Assembly (NCBI GenBank): GCA_018812385.1
Contig: JAHJDU010000189.1
Coordinates: forward strand, 1 to 16,571
DNA from: Pseudomonadota bacterium
GTDB taxonomy: Bacteria > Desulfobacterota > Desulfobacteria > Desulfobacterales > Desulfobacteraceae
Direction of reading: 5' to 3'
DNA length: 16,571 nucleotides
A program made the translations under genes and the position numbers. Of this stretch, positions 1 through 8,190 are shown in pieces; positions within the stretch are counted from its first letter, which is position 1; each line of letters begins with the position of its first letter. Under the pieces are notes generated by a model that worked only from the letters and a program-made list of their open reading frames with translations, did no database searches and was not told where the DNA came from.

Positions 1-3000
1 CCCCGGTAAGGTTTAGTTTTTTGTAAAAAATCTCCTGCTGGGTCAAAAAGGTGCAGAATTTTTCAATATCCTCAGCCTGACCGGAAACAGCCGTCTGTTT
101 TTCACTGTTTTTATTGGTAATATAAATGTTAGAAATAAAAGATTTTCTGATGAGATGCTCTGTCTCTTTTTCATTTTTAAATACCACCATGATTTTGCCC
201 GGAACCTTTAATGTGGCTTCATGCATAAGATCCGAGCGTTTAATGATCAAGCGCATGGCATCGGCAAAGGAAAGCATTCCGCTGCAAAAAAGAGCTGTGT
301 ATTCACCCACACTGTGGCCGATGAAGTAATCCGGAGAAAATCCTTCCTGGGACAATCGGCTGTAAATGGCAGCAGAAGAAAGAAAGACAGCAGGTTGGGT
401 ATTCTGGGTTGAATTAATGGCATCATCCGTGCCAAACATCATGTCTAAAAGGGAATACCCCCTTTGTTCAACAAAAATCTGTTCGCCTTTTTCCATCACT
501 TTTCTGATGTGGGCATCTTTTTCAAAAAGGTCCTTCATCATGCGGCTTCTCTGGGCACCCTGGCCGGAAAGAAGAGCAACCATTCTCAGTTTTTTACCCG
601 TGTCATCAGCAGAATACGCATGATCTAGTAATACGATATCATCTTCTGCTGCTGCCTTAAATTCTACTTGTACAATCTTATCTTTTCTTTCAAGCAGGGC
701 AGGTATTGTACTCATGATCATATGGCAATGATTACCGCCAATACCATTGACATTGGCTGCAAATCTAAAGGGCTGGCCTTTGGGCTTTACCTTAATCTGC
801 CGGGCAGGTTTTAAAATTTTGCAATCATTTAAAATGGAATGCTCAGGATTATAATTAAAATCCGGTAGAATTTTCCCCTTGCTGTTCATGAGCATAAGCT
901 TTGCCATGGCTACAGCCGGGTTGGCAGCTTTGAAATACCCGAACTGGGATTTTATGTTTCCGCAATGCATTTCATGGTCAAAACAATTTTCAATCACCTG
1001 CTTTTCTACGATATCACCAAAAATATTGGAAAATGCAAACAGGTCCAGATGGTTGATATCCTTCTTTCTGATCCCTGATTTATAATATGTTTCGTTTATG
1101 GTGGATACAAAGGTCTTTTCCGAAGGAGCAAGAAGATTATCCGGCACGCTTGAGCGCACAGCACATTCGTTGATCTCCCCTAAAATTTCCATATTGTACT
1201 CACAAGCTTTTTTATAGGTGGTCATAATATGGATGACTGCTCCCTCTCCCATGACATAACCATCAGCTCTTGAATCATAAAAATTGCATTCCCCTTCTGA
1301 CAAAAGTCCCAGGCGTTTAAAGGCCATAAGGACTGCCGGATAAAGGTTGCAGTCAACTCCGCCTGCCAGTACAAAGTCAAGATCTTTGTGTTTCAGGTTC
1401 CGAGCCGCATTTCGCATGGCAATGAAGGATGAGGCACAGGATGCGTCAATCACGTAATTGGCACCATTCAATCCAAAATAATTGGCAATCCTGCCGGAGA
1501 TAATGTTGGACAAAAGCCCTGGCGTGGTATCTTCATTATTCTCCGGAATCGTATTCCGGATGGATTCCACAAGCGCATCTGAAACCTTGTTGCGTTTTTT
1601 TGCATCAAGCTTCTGACAATTTTTAATGATATTACCAATAAATTGTTTTCGAACCCTGACAATATTTTTGCTTTGTCGCTCTCCTGCGATGGTGCCAATA
1701 ATGACACCGACTTTATTAGCAGCGCTCAACTGATCCATAAGACCTGAACTTTCAAGCGCCTCGCTGGCGGCTTCAAGTCCAAAGATCTGTCCTCTTTCAA
1801 TGGATTTGACCATCATGGGGGGCATTCTGTATTTCAAATTATTGAACTTTACGTCCTTGACAACTCCTGCCGTGACTTTGGGAAGCCTGTAAATAGAATT
1901 TTTATCGAGATTTGCATAGGCATCATTATCAAAATGTTCAATAGGGATGTCAGACAATTGTTTTTCCCCGGATTCAAGTTTCTCCCAGAACTCCTCTGTG
2001 TTTTTTGCCCCGGGAAGAAATACGCCAAGACCTGCAACCACAATCCGGTCATCATTAAAATCATAGGTTGGATCAATAAAAATATCTCTGGGAATCAATT
2101 GATAGTTATCTGTCATCTGCTCTACAACCACATGATAATTAATACCGCCAAACCCATAAGAAGAGACAGCGGCTTTCCTGGATGTATTATTTTCAGATTT
2201 CCATTCCTGTGTATCTTTTACAATAAACAGGGAAGATCCTTTTAAATCATGATTTTTTGAAAGCTTTTCAAACCGGCCATTGGGCGGCAGTTTTCCTTTG
2301 TTAATAGCCAATAATGCCTTTAAAAGCCCTGCTGATCCTGCACATCCTAAAAGATGCCCGACCTGGGATTTTATGGAAGAGATACCGGCACTGGTATTCT
2401 TGTAGATGGAATTCAAGGTCTCAAGCTCTGCCTGATCACCAATAGTGGTGGATGTACCATGGGCTTCAATAAATCCGATATCTTCAGGTTTTATGCCGGG
2501 CCGGATATTTTCAAAACACCGCTGGACACTTAACACCTGCCCTGTCGGGTTTGGTGCAGCAATGGCTTTGCCCCGGCCATCAGAACTTGAACCAATGGAA
2601 TTGATGACACCCCAGATATTATTTTTATCCCTGATGGCATCTTTCATTCTTTTTAATACAAAAACAACGGAGCCCTCACCCAGGATAAACCCGTCAGCCC
2701 GCTCGTCAAAGGGGTATGATCCATTCTGGGACAGAGTTCCCATTTTTGCAAACCCGATAAAGGATTCAGGTGCCAGATGGGTATTGACTCCGCCCACAAT
2801 AACCTGGTCATAATCGCCGGACAAAAGCTCTCCTGCTGCAGCGTCAAGAGCAGTCACCGAGGATGCGCAGGCTGCATCCACAACATAATTTACACCCCTG
2901 ACACCCAGGTGGCGGGCAATCCTTGAGGCTTCAATGTTCAGTAAAATACCATGGACGGGATCATATCCTTTGTTCTCACCTTCCATGCCTTCCATTAAAA

Positions 3001-5575
3001 CCTGTTTGACCGTCTCTTTTTCTTCAGCACTTAAGCTTTGATATTCATCTGTTTTTTCCATCATGGAAACAATTTGCGGAAACCAGTACTTGAGCTGAAC
3101 ATCATTTCCCAGTTCATTGGAAAGACAGGTGGCAATAATAACAGCCGTTCTTTCAGGATCATCACAGACAAGACGGTTGTCATTCCCCATAAGCCCTGCA
3201 TTTTCAACGGCCTTATATGCGGTCTGCAACACCATTTTCTGGCTGCGGGAAAGTCTTTTTTCCTTACCTTCAGCATAACCGAACCTTTCCTTGTCAAACT
3301 CAAAATGGTCTACATGCCCTGCAAGGATGGTGTAAGTCTTATCTTCCGCACTTTTGTCAGGGTCATAATACAGATCGCGATCAAATCTTGATTCTGGCAT
3401 CTGGCTGATGGAATATTTTTTAGCCAGGATATTCTCCCACAGACTTTCCGGATCATCAGCCTCGGGCAGGGTACAACCGACACCCACCACGGCAATCTCA
3501 TCATTAATTTTATTTTTCGGGCTTGAAAAAACTTCCAGAAAGTTGATATTTTTGAAAAGTGTTGATTTGGTTTCAAAGTATTTGTCATGAATCTGCTTTA
3601 TGGTAACAGACCGATCAAAAAAGGCCAGGCTATCCCCCACAAGAAAATTGCCCTTTTCCTGATGTTCTTCATCTTCAAACCAGGTATAATTCTCAGGCCC
3701 TGGATTTTTAAAATCCGGCAGAAAGCCCTTTGCGCCTATGAGCAAAGAACCGATATTTTTCTTTTCAAAGGCACGCTTTCTTTTCTCAAGGCTATCCTTG
3801 TTTTTTATCATCTCAGCTTCAGTTTCAAGCATCATCCTGGCAAACCTTGTGGGTGCGGTCCTGGATGCCAGTCCTAAGCTTTTGCCGATTACCATGGTTT
3901 CATTTTCCCGGATAATAATGTCACGATATTGAGACTTTATACATTTGCTTTCCACGATTTCATCGGTAAAAAGATAGGCTGTTCCAACCTGTATCCCGAT
4001 TTTTGCCCCTCTGGCCGCAAGAAAGGATGTGAGCCCGGAAATGAAAAATGATGCAAAACAAGTGGAGATGCCGCCTGCAAATACCAGGTATACATCAGAC
4101 AGATCATAATTTTTATTGATTAAAGTGGCAATGGCATCTTCCCATAACACCATGGAAGACAGGGTGCCCACATGGCCGCCGGCTTCCCCGCCTTCAAAGA
4201 TAAACCGCCTGCATCCGCTTTTCAGGGCATTTTCCATCATGGAAACCGAGGGGGTATGAAGATAGGTTTTAGTCCCTGCTTTTTCAAGCTCTGCTGCCTG
4301 GAAAGGATTTCCGCCTGCAAAAAGCGCATAGGGAATCTTATATTTTTTTACCATGTCCAGATGCTTTTCAACCATGGGATTAAAGGCTTCAATGCCCACC
4401 AGTCCTGCACCGAAAATATCCACTTTCTGACTGGCATCCTTGAGCATATTATCTGCCAGCTTCTCCGGAAGACTTCCCACTGCAAAAAACGGCAGCGCCC
4501 CATGCTTAAGAACCTTATTTGCAAAATCAGCATTATCGGAAATATTGGCCATGGGTCCCTGGATCAATGGGAATTTTGTTCCCTGGTCCTCGGCAAACTG
4601 GGAACCTGGCTTTATTGGATCAAATGTATCAATAAAATTTAAATTCTCACCAATGGTTTTAAAAAAATCTGAAATAATTTGTGTGAGACTTGTTGAGTCT
4701 TTTACAAAATCCTTTGCAAACACCCCATCCTGGCCAAGATAGAAAAGAGACTGGATAAACTGGCCATCTTCTTTGTCAAAGGCTGTCATATGGTTGGTGA
4801 TGGACTCATAAACCTTTTGTCTTCCCTGGGGGTCATCACCAGATTCAACTGCGGCAAGTTTGAGTTCTTTGACAATTTTAGTTCCCAGTTTTGCAAACAC
4901 CCGATAAATATCGCTGCCGTTATAAGTAATTTCAGTGGAATCACTTTCATCAACCATGGCCAAAAGCTTTTTAAAATTATCTGATACGGGAGCTTCATCT
5001 GTCATGAGCAACTGGCTGTCCATGACAAGGCCTGAAACACCTGCTGCAAACATCCCGGCAGCAGTATACTTTCCTACACCGCCGTGGATAAATATCGGCA
5101 ATTCATTGTTTTTCAAATACCATTGCATCAAAACAAAGGATGAGTATCTTGAAACCCTGCCACCGGCTTCATTACCTTTCAGGATCAAGGCATGGGGTGA
5201 AACCGCTTTTATCTTGTCATTTATATTAATATCTTTGATTTCCAGTACTATTTTAGTCTCTGCAAAATTTGTAAAATCTGCAGGCGTGTCATCTTTTGTA
5301 AGAGGAGAAATTAAAAGATCAAGGTTGATCATCTGCTGATGTTTAATTTTTTGGATAAGCTCAGTATCATGGGTTGAAAGTCTGATACCAAAGCTGAACT
5401 CTTCTTTGGAAAGCAATGCGGCGTTTTGAAATATCTCGTCATGGGTTAAAAATTCCGTATCAAATACGGGAAGAGCGCCAGCATTAAAAATATCTTTAAA
5501 ATACTTTATATCAAACACCTTTACCGGGTTATAAACCATTAAAGGCAGTCTTGAATTCAGTATTCTTCTAATCAT
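1..5575 (-). CDS. PUFA/polyketide synthase-like megasynthase (ER-like x2, KS, KS/CLF-like, AT), 3' end outside window
   Basis: Cytoplasmic multidomain enzyme expected to build an acyl chain from malonyl units. The frame is open from ATG 5575 (GGAG eight bases upstream) to the window edge, giving 1858 residues. Domains seen: a nitronate-monooxygenase/FabK-like TIM barrel at about 1-300 with EAGGR at 136-140; a second at about 335-640 with FPLIQGPM (335-342) and EAGGH (464-468); ketosynthase 1 at about 690-1130 with Cys903, His1039 (HGTST) and His1074 (GHLLG); ketosynthase 2 at about 1175-1600 with Cys1380, but Phe1513 and Tyr1547 where the histidines should be; and an acyltransferase from about 1665 with GHSVGEY, Ser1755. 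KS followed by a KS-like chain-length factor and AT recalls PUFA synthases (PfaC, thraustochytrid KS-CLF-AT-ER subunit). Here the flavin domains come first and are doubled. Acyl-carrier and dehydratase domains are not in view. The product is unknown; a PUFA or other secondary lipid is inference. Confidence 0.85.
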   Translation of the reverse strand, partial: MIRRILNSRLPLMVYNPVKVFDIKYFKDIFNAGALPVFDTEFLTHDEIFQNAALLSKEEFSFGIRLSTHDTELIQKIKHQQMINLDLLISPLTKDDTPADFTNFAETKIVLEIKDININDKIKAVSPHALILKGNEAGGRVSRYSSFVLMQWYLKNNELPIFIHGGVGKYTAAGMFAAGVSGLVMDSQLLMTDEAPVSDNFKKLLAMVDESDSTEITYNGSDIYRVFAKLGTKIVKELKLAAVESGDDPQGRQKVYESITNHMTAFDKEDGQFIQSLFYLGQDGVFAKDFVKDSTSLTQIISDFFKTIGENLNFIDTFDPIKPGSQFAEDQGTKFPLIQGPMANISDNADFANKVLKHGALPFFAVGSLPEKLADNMLKDASQKVDIFGAGLVGIEAFNPMVEKHLDMVKKYKIPYALFAGGNPFQAAELEKAGTKTYLHTPSVSMMENALKSGCRRFIFEGGEAGGHVGTLSSMVLWEDAIATLINKNYDLSDVYLVFAGGISTCFASFFISGLTSFLAARGAKIGIQVGTAYLFTDEIVESKCIKSQYRDIIIRENETMVIGKSLGLASRTAPTRFARMMLETEAEMIKNKDSLEKRKRAFEKKNIGSLLIGAKGFLPDFKNPGPENYTWFEDEEHQEKGNFLVGDSLAFFDRSVTIKQIHDKYFETKSTLFKNINFLEVFSSPKNKINDEIAVVGVGCTLPEADDPESLWENILAKKYSISQMPESRFDRDLYYDPDKSAEDKTYTILAGHVDHFEFDKERFGYAEGKEKRLSRSQKMVLQTAYKAVENAGLMGNDNRLVCDDPERTAVIIATCLSNELGNDVQLKYWFPQIVSMMEKTDEYQSLSAEEKETVKQVLMEGMEGENKGYDPVHGILLNIEASRIARHLGVRGVNYVVDAACASSVTALDAAAGELLSGDYDQVIVGGVNTHLAPESFIGFAKMGTLSQNGSYPFDERADGFILGEGSVVFVLKRMKDAIRDKNNIWGVINSIGSSSDGRGKAIAAPNPTGQVLSVQRCFENIRPGIKPEDIGFIEAHGTSTTIGDQAELETLNSIYKNTSAGISSIKSQVGHLLGCAGSAGLLKALLAINKGKLPPNGRFEKLSKNHDLKGSSLFIVKDTQEWKSENNTSRKAAVSSYGFGGINYHVVVEQMTDNYQLIPRDIFIDPTYDFNDDRIVVAGLGVFLPGAKNTEEFWEKLESGEKQLSDIPIEHFDNDAYANLDKNSIYRLPKVTAGVVKDVKFNNLKYRMPPMMVKSIERGQIFGLEAASEALESSGLMDQLSAANKVGVIIGTIAGERQSKNIVRVRKQFIGNIIKNCQKLDAKKRNKVSDALVESIRNTIPENNEDTTPGLLSNIISGRIANYFGLNGANYVIDASCASSFIAMRNAARNLKHKDLDFVLAGGVDCNLYPAVLMAFKRLGLLSEGECNFYDSRADGYVMGEGAVIHIMTTYKKACEYNMEILGEINECAVRSSVPDNLLAPSEKTFVSTINETYYKSGIRKKDINHLDLFAFSNIFGDIVEKQVIENCFDHEMHCGNIKSQFGYFKAANPAVAMAKLMLMNSKGKILPDFNYNPEHSILNDCKILKPARQIKVKPKGQPFRFAANVNGIGGNHCHMIMSTIPALLERKDKIVQVEFKAAAEDDIVLLDHAYSADDTGKKLRMVALLSGQGAQRSRMMKDLFEKDAHIRKVMEKGEQIFVEQRGYSLLDMMFGTDDAINSTQNTQPAVFLSSAAIYSRLSQEGFSPDYFIGHSVGEYTALFCSGMLSFADAMRLIIKRSDLMHEATLKVPGKIMVVFKNEKETEHLIRKSFISNIYITNKNSEKQTAVSGQAEDIEKFCTFLTQQEIFYKKLNLTG

Positions 5576-5729
5576 AAGTATTTCTCCATAAATATTTTTT
5601 GGTGATTATTTTTAATTCATCTATATCTTTCAAGTATTGTGCCATAGGACTTAAAATATATAAGTGCATAGAATAAAAGAATTTTCCCTTTGTTGATTTT
5701 TTTTAAACCTTGGCAGACAATTTTTATTC

Positions 5730-5758
5730 TTGCCTTTTATGCATATGACATGTACAAA
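5730..5758 (+). promoter_or_regulatory. Candidate sigma-70 type promoter of the regulator gene
   Basis: TTGCCT at 5730-5735 and TACAAA at 5753-5758 are separated by 17 bases, matching four of six consensus positions in each hexamer. The predicted start lies about 35 bases before the TTG start codon. The -10 hexamer falls inside the TGTACA palindrome, which is what a repressor site would do. The match is modest and found by eye. Confidence 0.3.
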
Positions 5759-5766
5759 ATTGTACA
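5751..5766. promoter_or_regulatory. Palindromic operator candidate TGTACAAAATTGTACA
   Basis: The two arms TGTACAA and TTGTACA are perfect inverted repeats around a 2-bp spacer, and TGTACA is itself self-complementary. It lies 32 bases before the TTG start of the sigma-54 activator and overlaps a possible -10 box. It has the size and symmetry of a site for a dimeric helix-turn-helix protein. The binding protein is unknown; autoregulation by the adjacent activator is one option. Confidence 0.45.
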
Positions 5767-5798
5767 CTAACAAGCTGTAACTCCATGGAGAATCAGAA

Positions 5799-7283
5799 TT
5801 GAAAAAAGCAAAGTTGACTTCCGAAGAACGCATTTTTTTTAAAACGGTTCATAATGCCGCTTTTGCAAACCCGTTCAGCGATTTGAGAGAAAAACTGGAT
5901 ATTAAAATTGCAGGACTTTTCCCTTTGGCTGACCGCCGGGAAAGCAAAGATCTTTGTATCAAAGAAGTGGATCGCAGGATAAAAAAACTTGAAACGCAGG
6001 GTCGTGCCAATATCAATGCGTTTCAGGGGCAGGATAAGGAAATCATTACAATTGTATTTCTGTTTGATATTTTTCACAAATTCAGAGATGATTTTGATCT
6101 GCTGATAGAAGATCAAATTAAGGCCGAAGACATATCAATCAAGGTTCCCTTTGCAGAAAAAGCCATGAACATGCTCCACATAAAAGGATTTGACGATAAA
6201 AGCATTCCCCACTATTTTTCCCTTTCCTATCAGCTCCGGCGGGCCTTTTACTTTATTTCCAACTCCCTTGTGGGAAGCAGTCCATGCATGCAAAAGCTGA
6301 AAAAACATTTGTGGTACAATGTTTTCACTTATAATATTGATCTTTACAACAAATTTTTATGGAATAAAATGGAGGATTTTTCCACCCTGCTTTTAGGGGA
6401 AACAGGCACGGGAAAGGGTACTGCTGCCAAAGCCATTGGAAGCTCCGGATATATCCCCTTTGATACAAAAAAGCTATGTTTTACCCAGAGTTTCACCCGG
6501 GCCTTTTCTTCACTGAACCTTTCCCAATACCCTGAAACCCTGATTGAATCAGAATTGTTCGGCCACACAAAAGGGGCATTTACAGGGGCCGTGGATGACT
6601 ACCAGGGCGTGTTTGCCCGTTGCAGCCCCCATGGTTCAATTCTCTTAGATGAAATCGGTGAAATTCCCAACCATGTACAGATCAAACTATTAAGAGTTCT
6701 CCAGGAAAGAGATTTTTCACCCGTGGGAACCCATGAGACATCAAGATTTAACGGAAGGGTCATTGCCGCCACCAACCGCCCCAAAAAAGAAATTCTCGAC
6801 GGCAAGGTATTCAGGGATGATTTTTATTACAGACTTTGTTCCGATATAATTGAAGTTCCATCCCTTAGCACCAGAATAAAGGAACAACCATCGGAATTGG
6901 ATGATCTACTTGACTTTACCATCCAGAAAATGACCGGCACCCGTTCTGAAAAATTAATTCTGAAGGTCAAAAGAATTATTGACCGCCGGCTTGGAAAGAA
7001 TTATCAATGGCCAGGAAATGTCCGGGAACTTGAGCAATGCGTCAGAAGCGTATTGTTAAGACGCGACTATAAAGGAAAAGAAACAGAAAGAAAAGAAATG
7101 ATCTCCCTGAAACAGGAACTCTTACAAGGAATTCTGGATCAGAACATTGCTGTGCCGTCCCTGGTATCAGGATATTGCAAACTTTTGTATGACCAGTCAG
7201 GCAACTATGAAAAGGTTGCAAAACAGACTGGGCTGGATAGAAGAACCATAAAAAAACATATCATGAATTTTAAAAAAGACTGA
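5799..7283 (+). CDS. Sigma-54-dependent transcriptional activator (bacterial enhancer-binding protein)
   Basis: ATPase that remodels sigma-54 RNA polymerase at -24/-12 promoters. The 494 residues show an N-terminal region of about 185 residues with no receiver or GAF signature that I recognise, an AAA+ core, and a C-terminal Fis-like helix-turn-helix (about 464-490, NYEKVAKQTGLDRRTIKKHI). Core landmarks: Walker A GETGTGKG (200-207), the sigma-54 contact loop GAFTGA (259-264), Walker B ILLDEIGE (about 281-288), the arginine-finger region DDFYYRL and the sensor II motif WPGNVREL. Most family members have Glu after the Walker A lysine; here it is Gly, and the segment before ESELFG is unusual (FTQSFTRAFSSLNLSQ). 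Translation begins at TTG 5799, chosen because GGAG lies eight bases upstream and no in-frame ATG is near. It is divergent from the synthase and 7 bases ahead of the acyltransferase, so control of lipid synthesis is plausible but inferred. Confidence 0.9.
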   Translation: MKKAKLTSEERIFFKTVHNAAFANPFSDLREKLDIKIAGLFPLADRRESKDLCIKEVDRRIKKLETQGRANINAFQGQDKEIITIVFLFDIFHKFRDDFDLLIEDQIKAEDISIKVPFAEKAMNMLHIKGFDDKSIPHYFSLSYQLRRAFYFISNSLVGSSPCMQKLKKHLWYNVFTYNIDLYNKFLWNKMEDFSTLLLGETGTGKGTAAKAIGSSGYIPFDTKKLCFTQSFTRAFSSLNLSQYPETLIESELFGHTKGAFTGAVDDYQGVFARCSPHGSILLDEIGEIPNHVQIKLLRVLQERDFSPVGTHETSRFNGRVIAATNRPKKEILDGKVFRDDFYYRLCSDIIEVPSLSTRIKEQPSELDDLLDFTIQKMTGTRSEKLILKVKRIIDRRLGKNYQWPGNVRELEQCVRSVLLRRDYKGKETERKEMISLKQELLQGILDQNIAVPSLVSGYCKLLYDQSGNYEKVAKQTGLDRRTIKKHIMNFKKD

Positions 7284-7290
7284 TTATCTT

Positions 7291-8178
7291 ATGCTATCTT
7301 TTCTACCTGCCCCTTTCAAGGGCGTTTTATCAATTTTATTATACACTTTGAACACCATATCTTTGACCATTCCATTGATTCTGATCTCTTTTTTCAAGTT
7401 TATTATCCCGGTTCATCCCTTTATTGTTATACTTGATAAAATCCTGATATCCATTGCCACACTCTGGATCAGGATTAATTCATTTAATTCAAAATTATTC
7501 TGCAAAATAGACTGGGATATCCGTGGGCTTGAAAAATTAGAAAAAAAAGAATGGTATCTCATTATTTCCAACCATCAATCCTGGGTGGATATTTTAGCAT
7601 TGCAGGCAACATTAAACCAAAAAATTCCCATGCTGAAATTTTTCTTAAAAAAAGAACTGATCTGGGTTCCATTTTTGGGGCTTGCCTGGTGGGCTCTGGA
7701 TTTTCCTTTTATGAAACGGTATTCAAAAAAACTATTAAAAGAAAAACCCCATCTAAAGGGGAAAGATCTTGAAATCACAAAAAAGGCATGTAAAAAATTC
7801 AAACATACGCCTGTATCTGTCATGAATTTTGTTGAGGGGACAAGATTTACCCAGCACAAAAAAGACTTCCAAAGCAATCATTTCAATCATCTTCTGACCC
7901 CGAAAGCAGGTGGAATCGCCTTTGTCTTAAGTTCCATGGGAGAATATCTTCATAAAATCATTGATGTTACCATTGTCTATCCAGACAAGATTCCCACCTT
8001 CTGGGAATATATTTCAGGCAGGGTCAATAAAATCATTATTGACTTTGAAGTCATACCCTTAACTGAGTCTCTGACTGGAAATTATTTTAATGACCCAGAG
8101 TATAAAGAACGCTTTTGTATCTGGTTGAATGCTTTATGGCAAAAAAAAGATGAAAAAATAAAAACTTTGAAAACTTAA
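7291..8178 (+). CDS. YihG-like lysophospholipid (1-acylglycerol-3-phosphate) acyltransferase
   Basis: Membrane-associated acyltransferase of the PlsC/LPLAT superfamily, which moves an acyl group onto a lysophospholipid. The sequence resembles E. coli YihG along its whole length (295 residues against about 310). It shows NHQSWVD with the HX4D catalytic pair His95/Asp100, FLKKELIWVPFLGLAWWALDFPFMKRYSKK, and the substrate motif VEGTR at 181-185 followed by FTQHK. A hydrophobic segment at about 10-38 probably anchors it to the inner membrane. The gene starts 7 bases after the activator's stop codon with no strong ribosome-binding site, so translation is probably coupled and the two form an operon. 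Its neighbours suggest it may place the product of the nearby synthase into phospholipid; that link is inference. The stop lies 12 bases from the end of the convergent ispH-ubiA gene. Confidence 0.88.
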   Translation: MLSFLPAPFKGVLSILLYTLNTISLTIPLILISFFKFIIPVHPFIVILDKILISIATLWIRINSFNSKLFCKIDWDIRGLEKLEKKEWYLIISNHQSWVDILALQATLNQKIPMLKFFLKKELIWVPFLGLAWWALDFPFMKRYSKKLLKEKPHLKGKDLEITKKACKKFKHTPVSVMNFVEGTRFTQHKKDFQSNHFNHLLTPKAGGIAFVLSSMGEYLHKIIDVTIVYPDKIPTFWEYISGRVNKIIIDFEVIPLTESLTGNYFNDPEYKERFCIWLNALWQKKDEKIKTLKT

Positions 8179-8190
8179 AAAATTAAAAAA

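Larger units (their letters stand above)
5576..5798. other. Divergent intergenic region between synthase and sigma-54 activator
   Basis: This 223-base AT-rich stretch contains no gene that I can support. It must hold promoters for both the minus-strand synthase and the plus-strand regulator. Reading both strands for the sigma-54 core spacing (GG, ten bases, GC) gave no match, so the neighbouring activator probably does not drive a sigma-54 promoter here. The only conspicuous element is the TGTACA palindrome at 5751-5766. Confidence 0.6.

Noticed and set aside
1934..2813. Plus-strand ORFs of 103-122 residues within the synthase
   Set aside because: They are antisense to well-conserved ketosynthase domains and show no domain signature or ribosome-binding site.
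5700..5740. TTGGCA...TTGCC as a sigma-54 promoter
   Set aside because: The GG and GC are 18 bases apart where 10 are needed, so the -24/-12 geometry fails.
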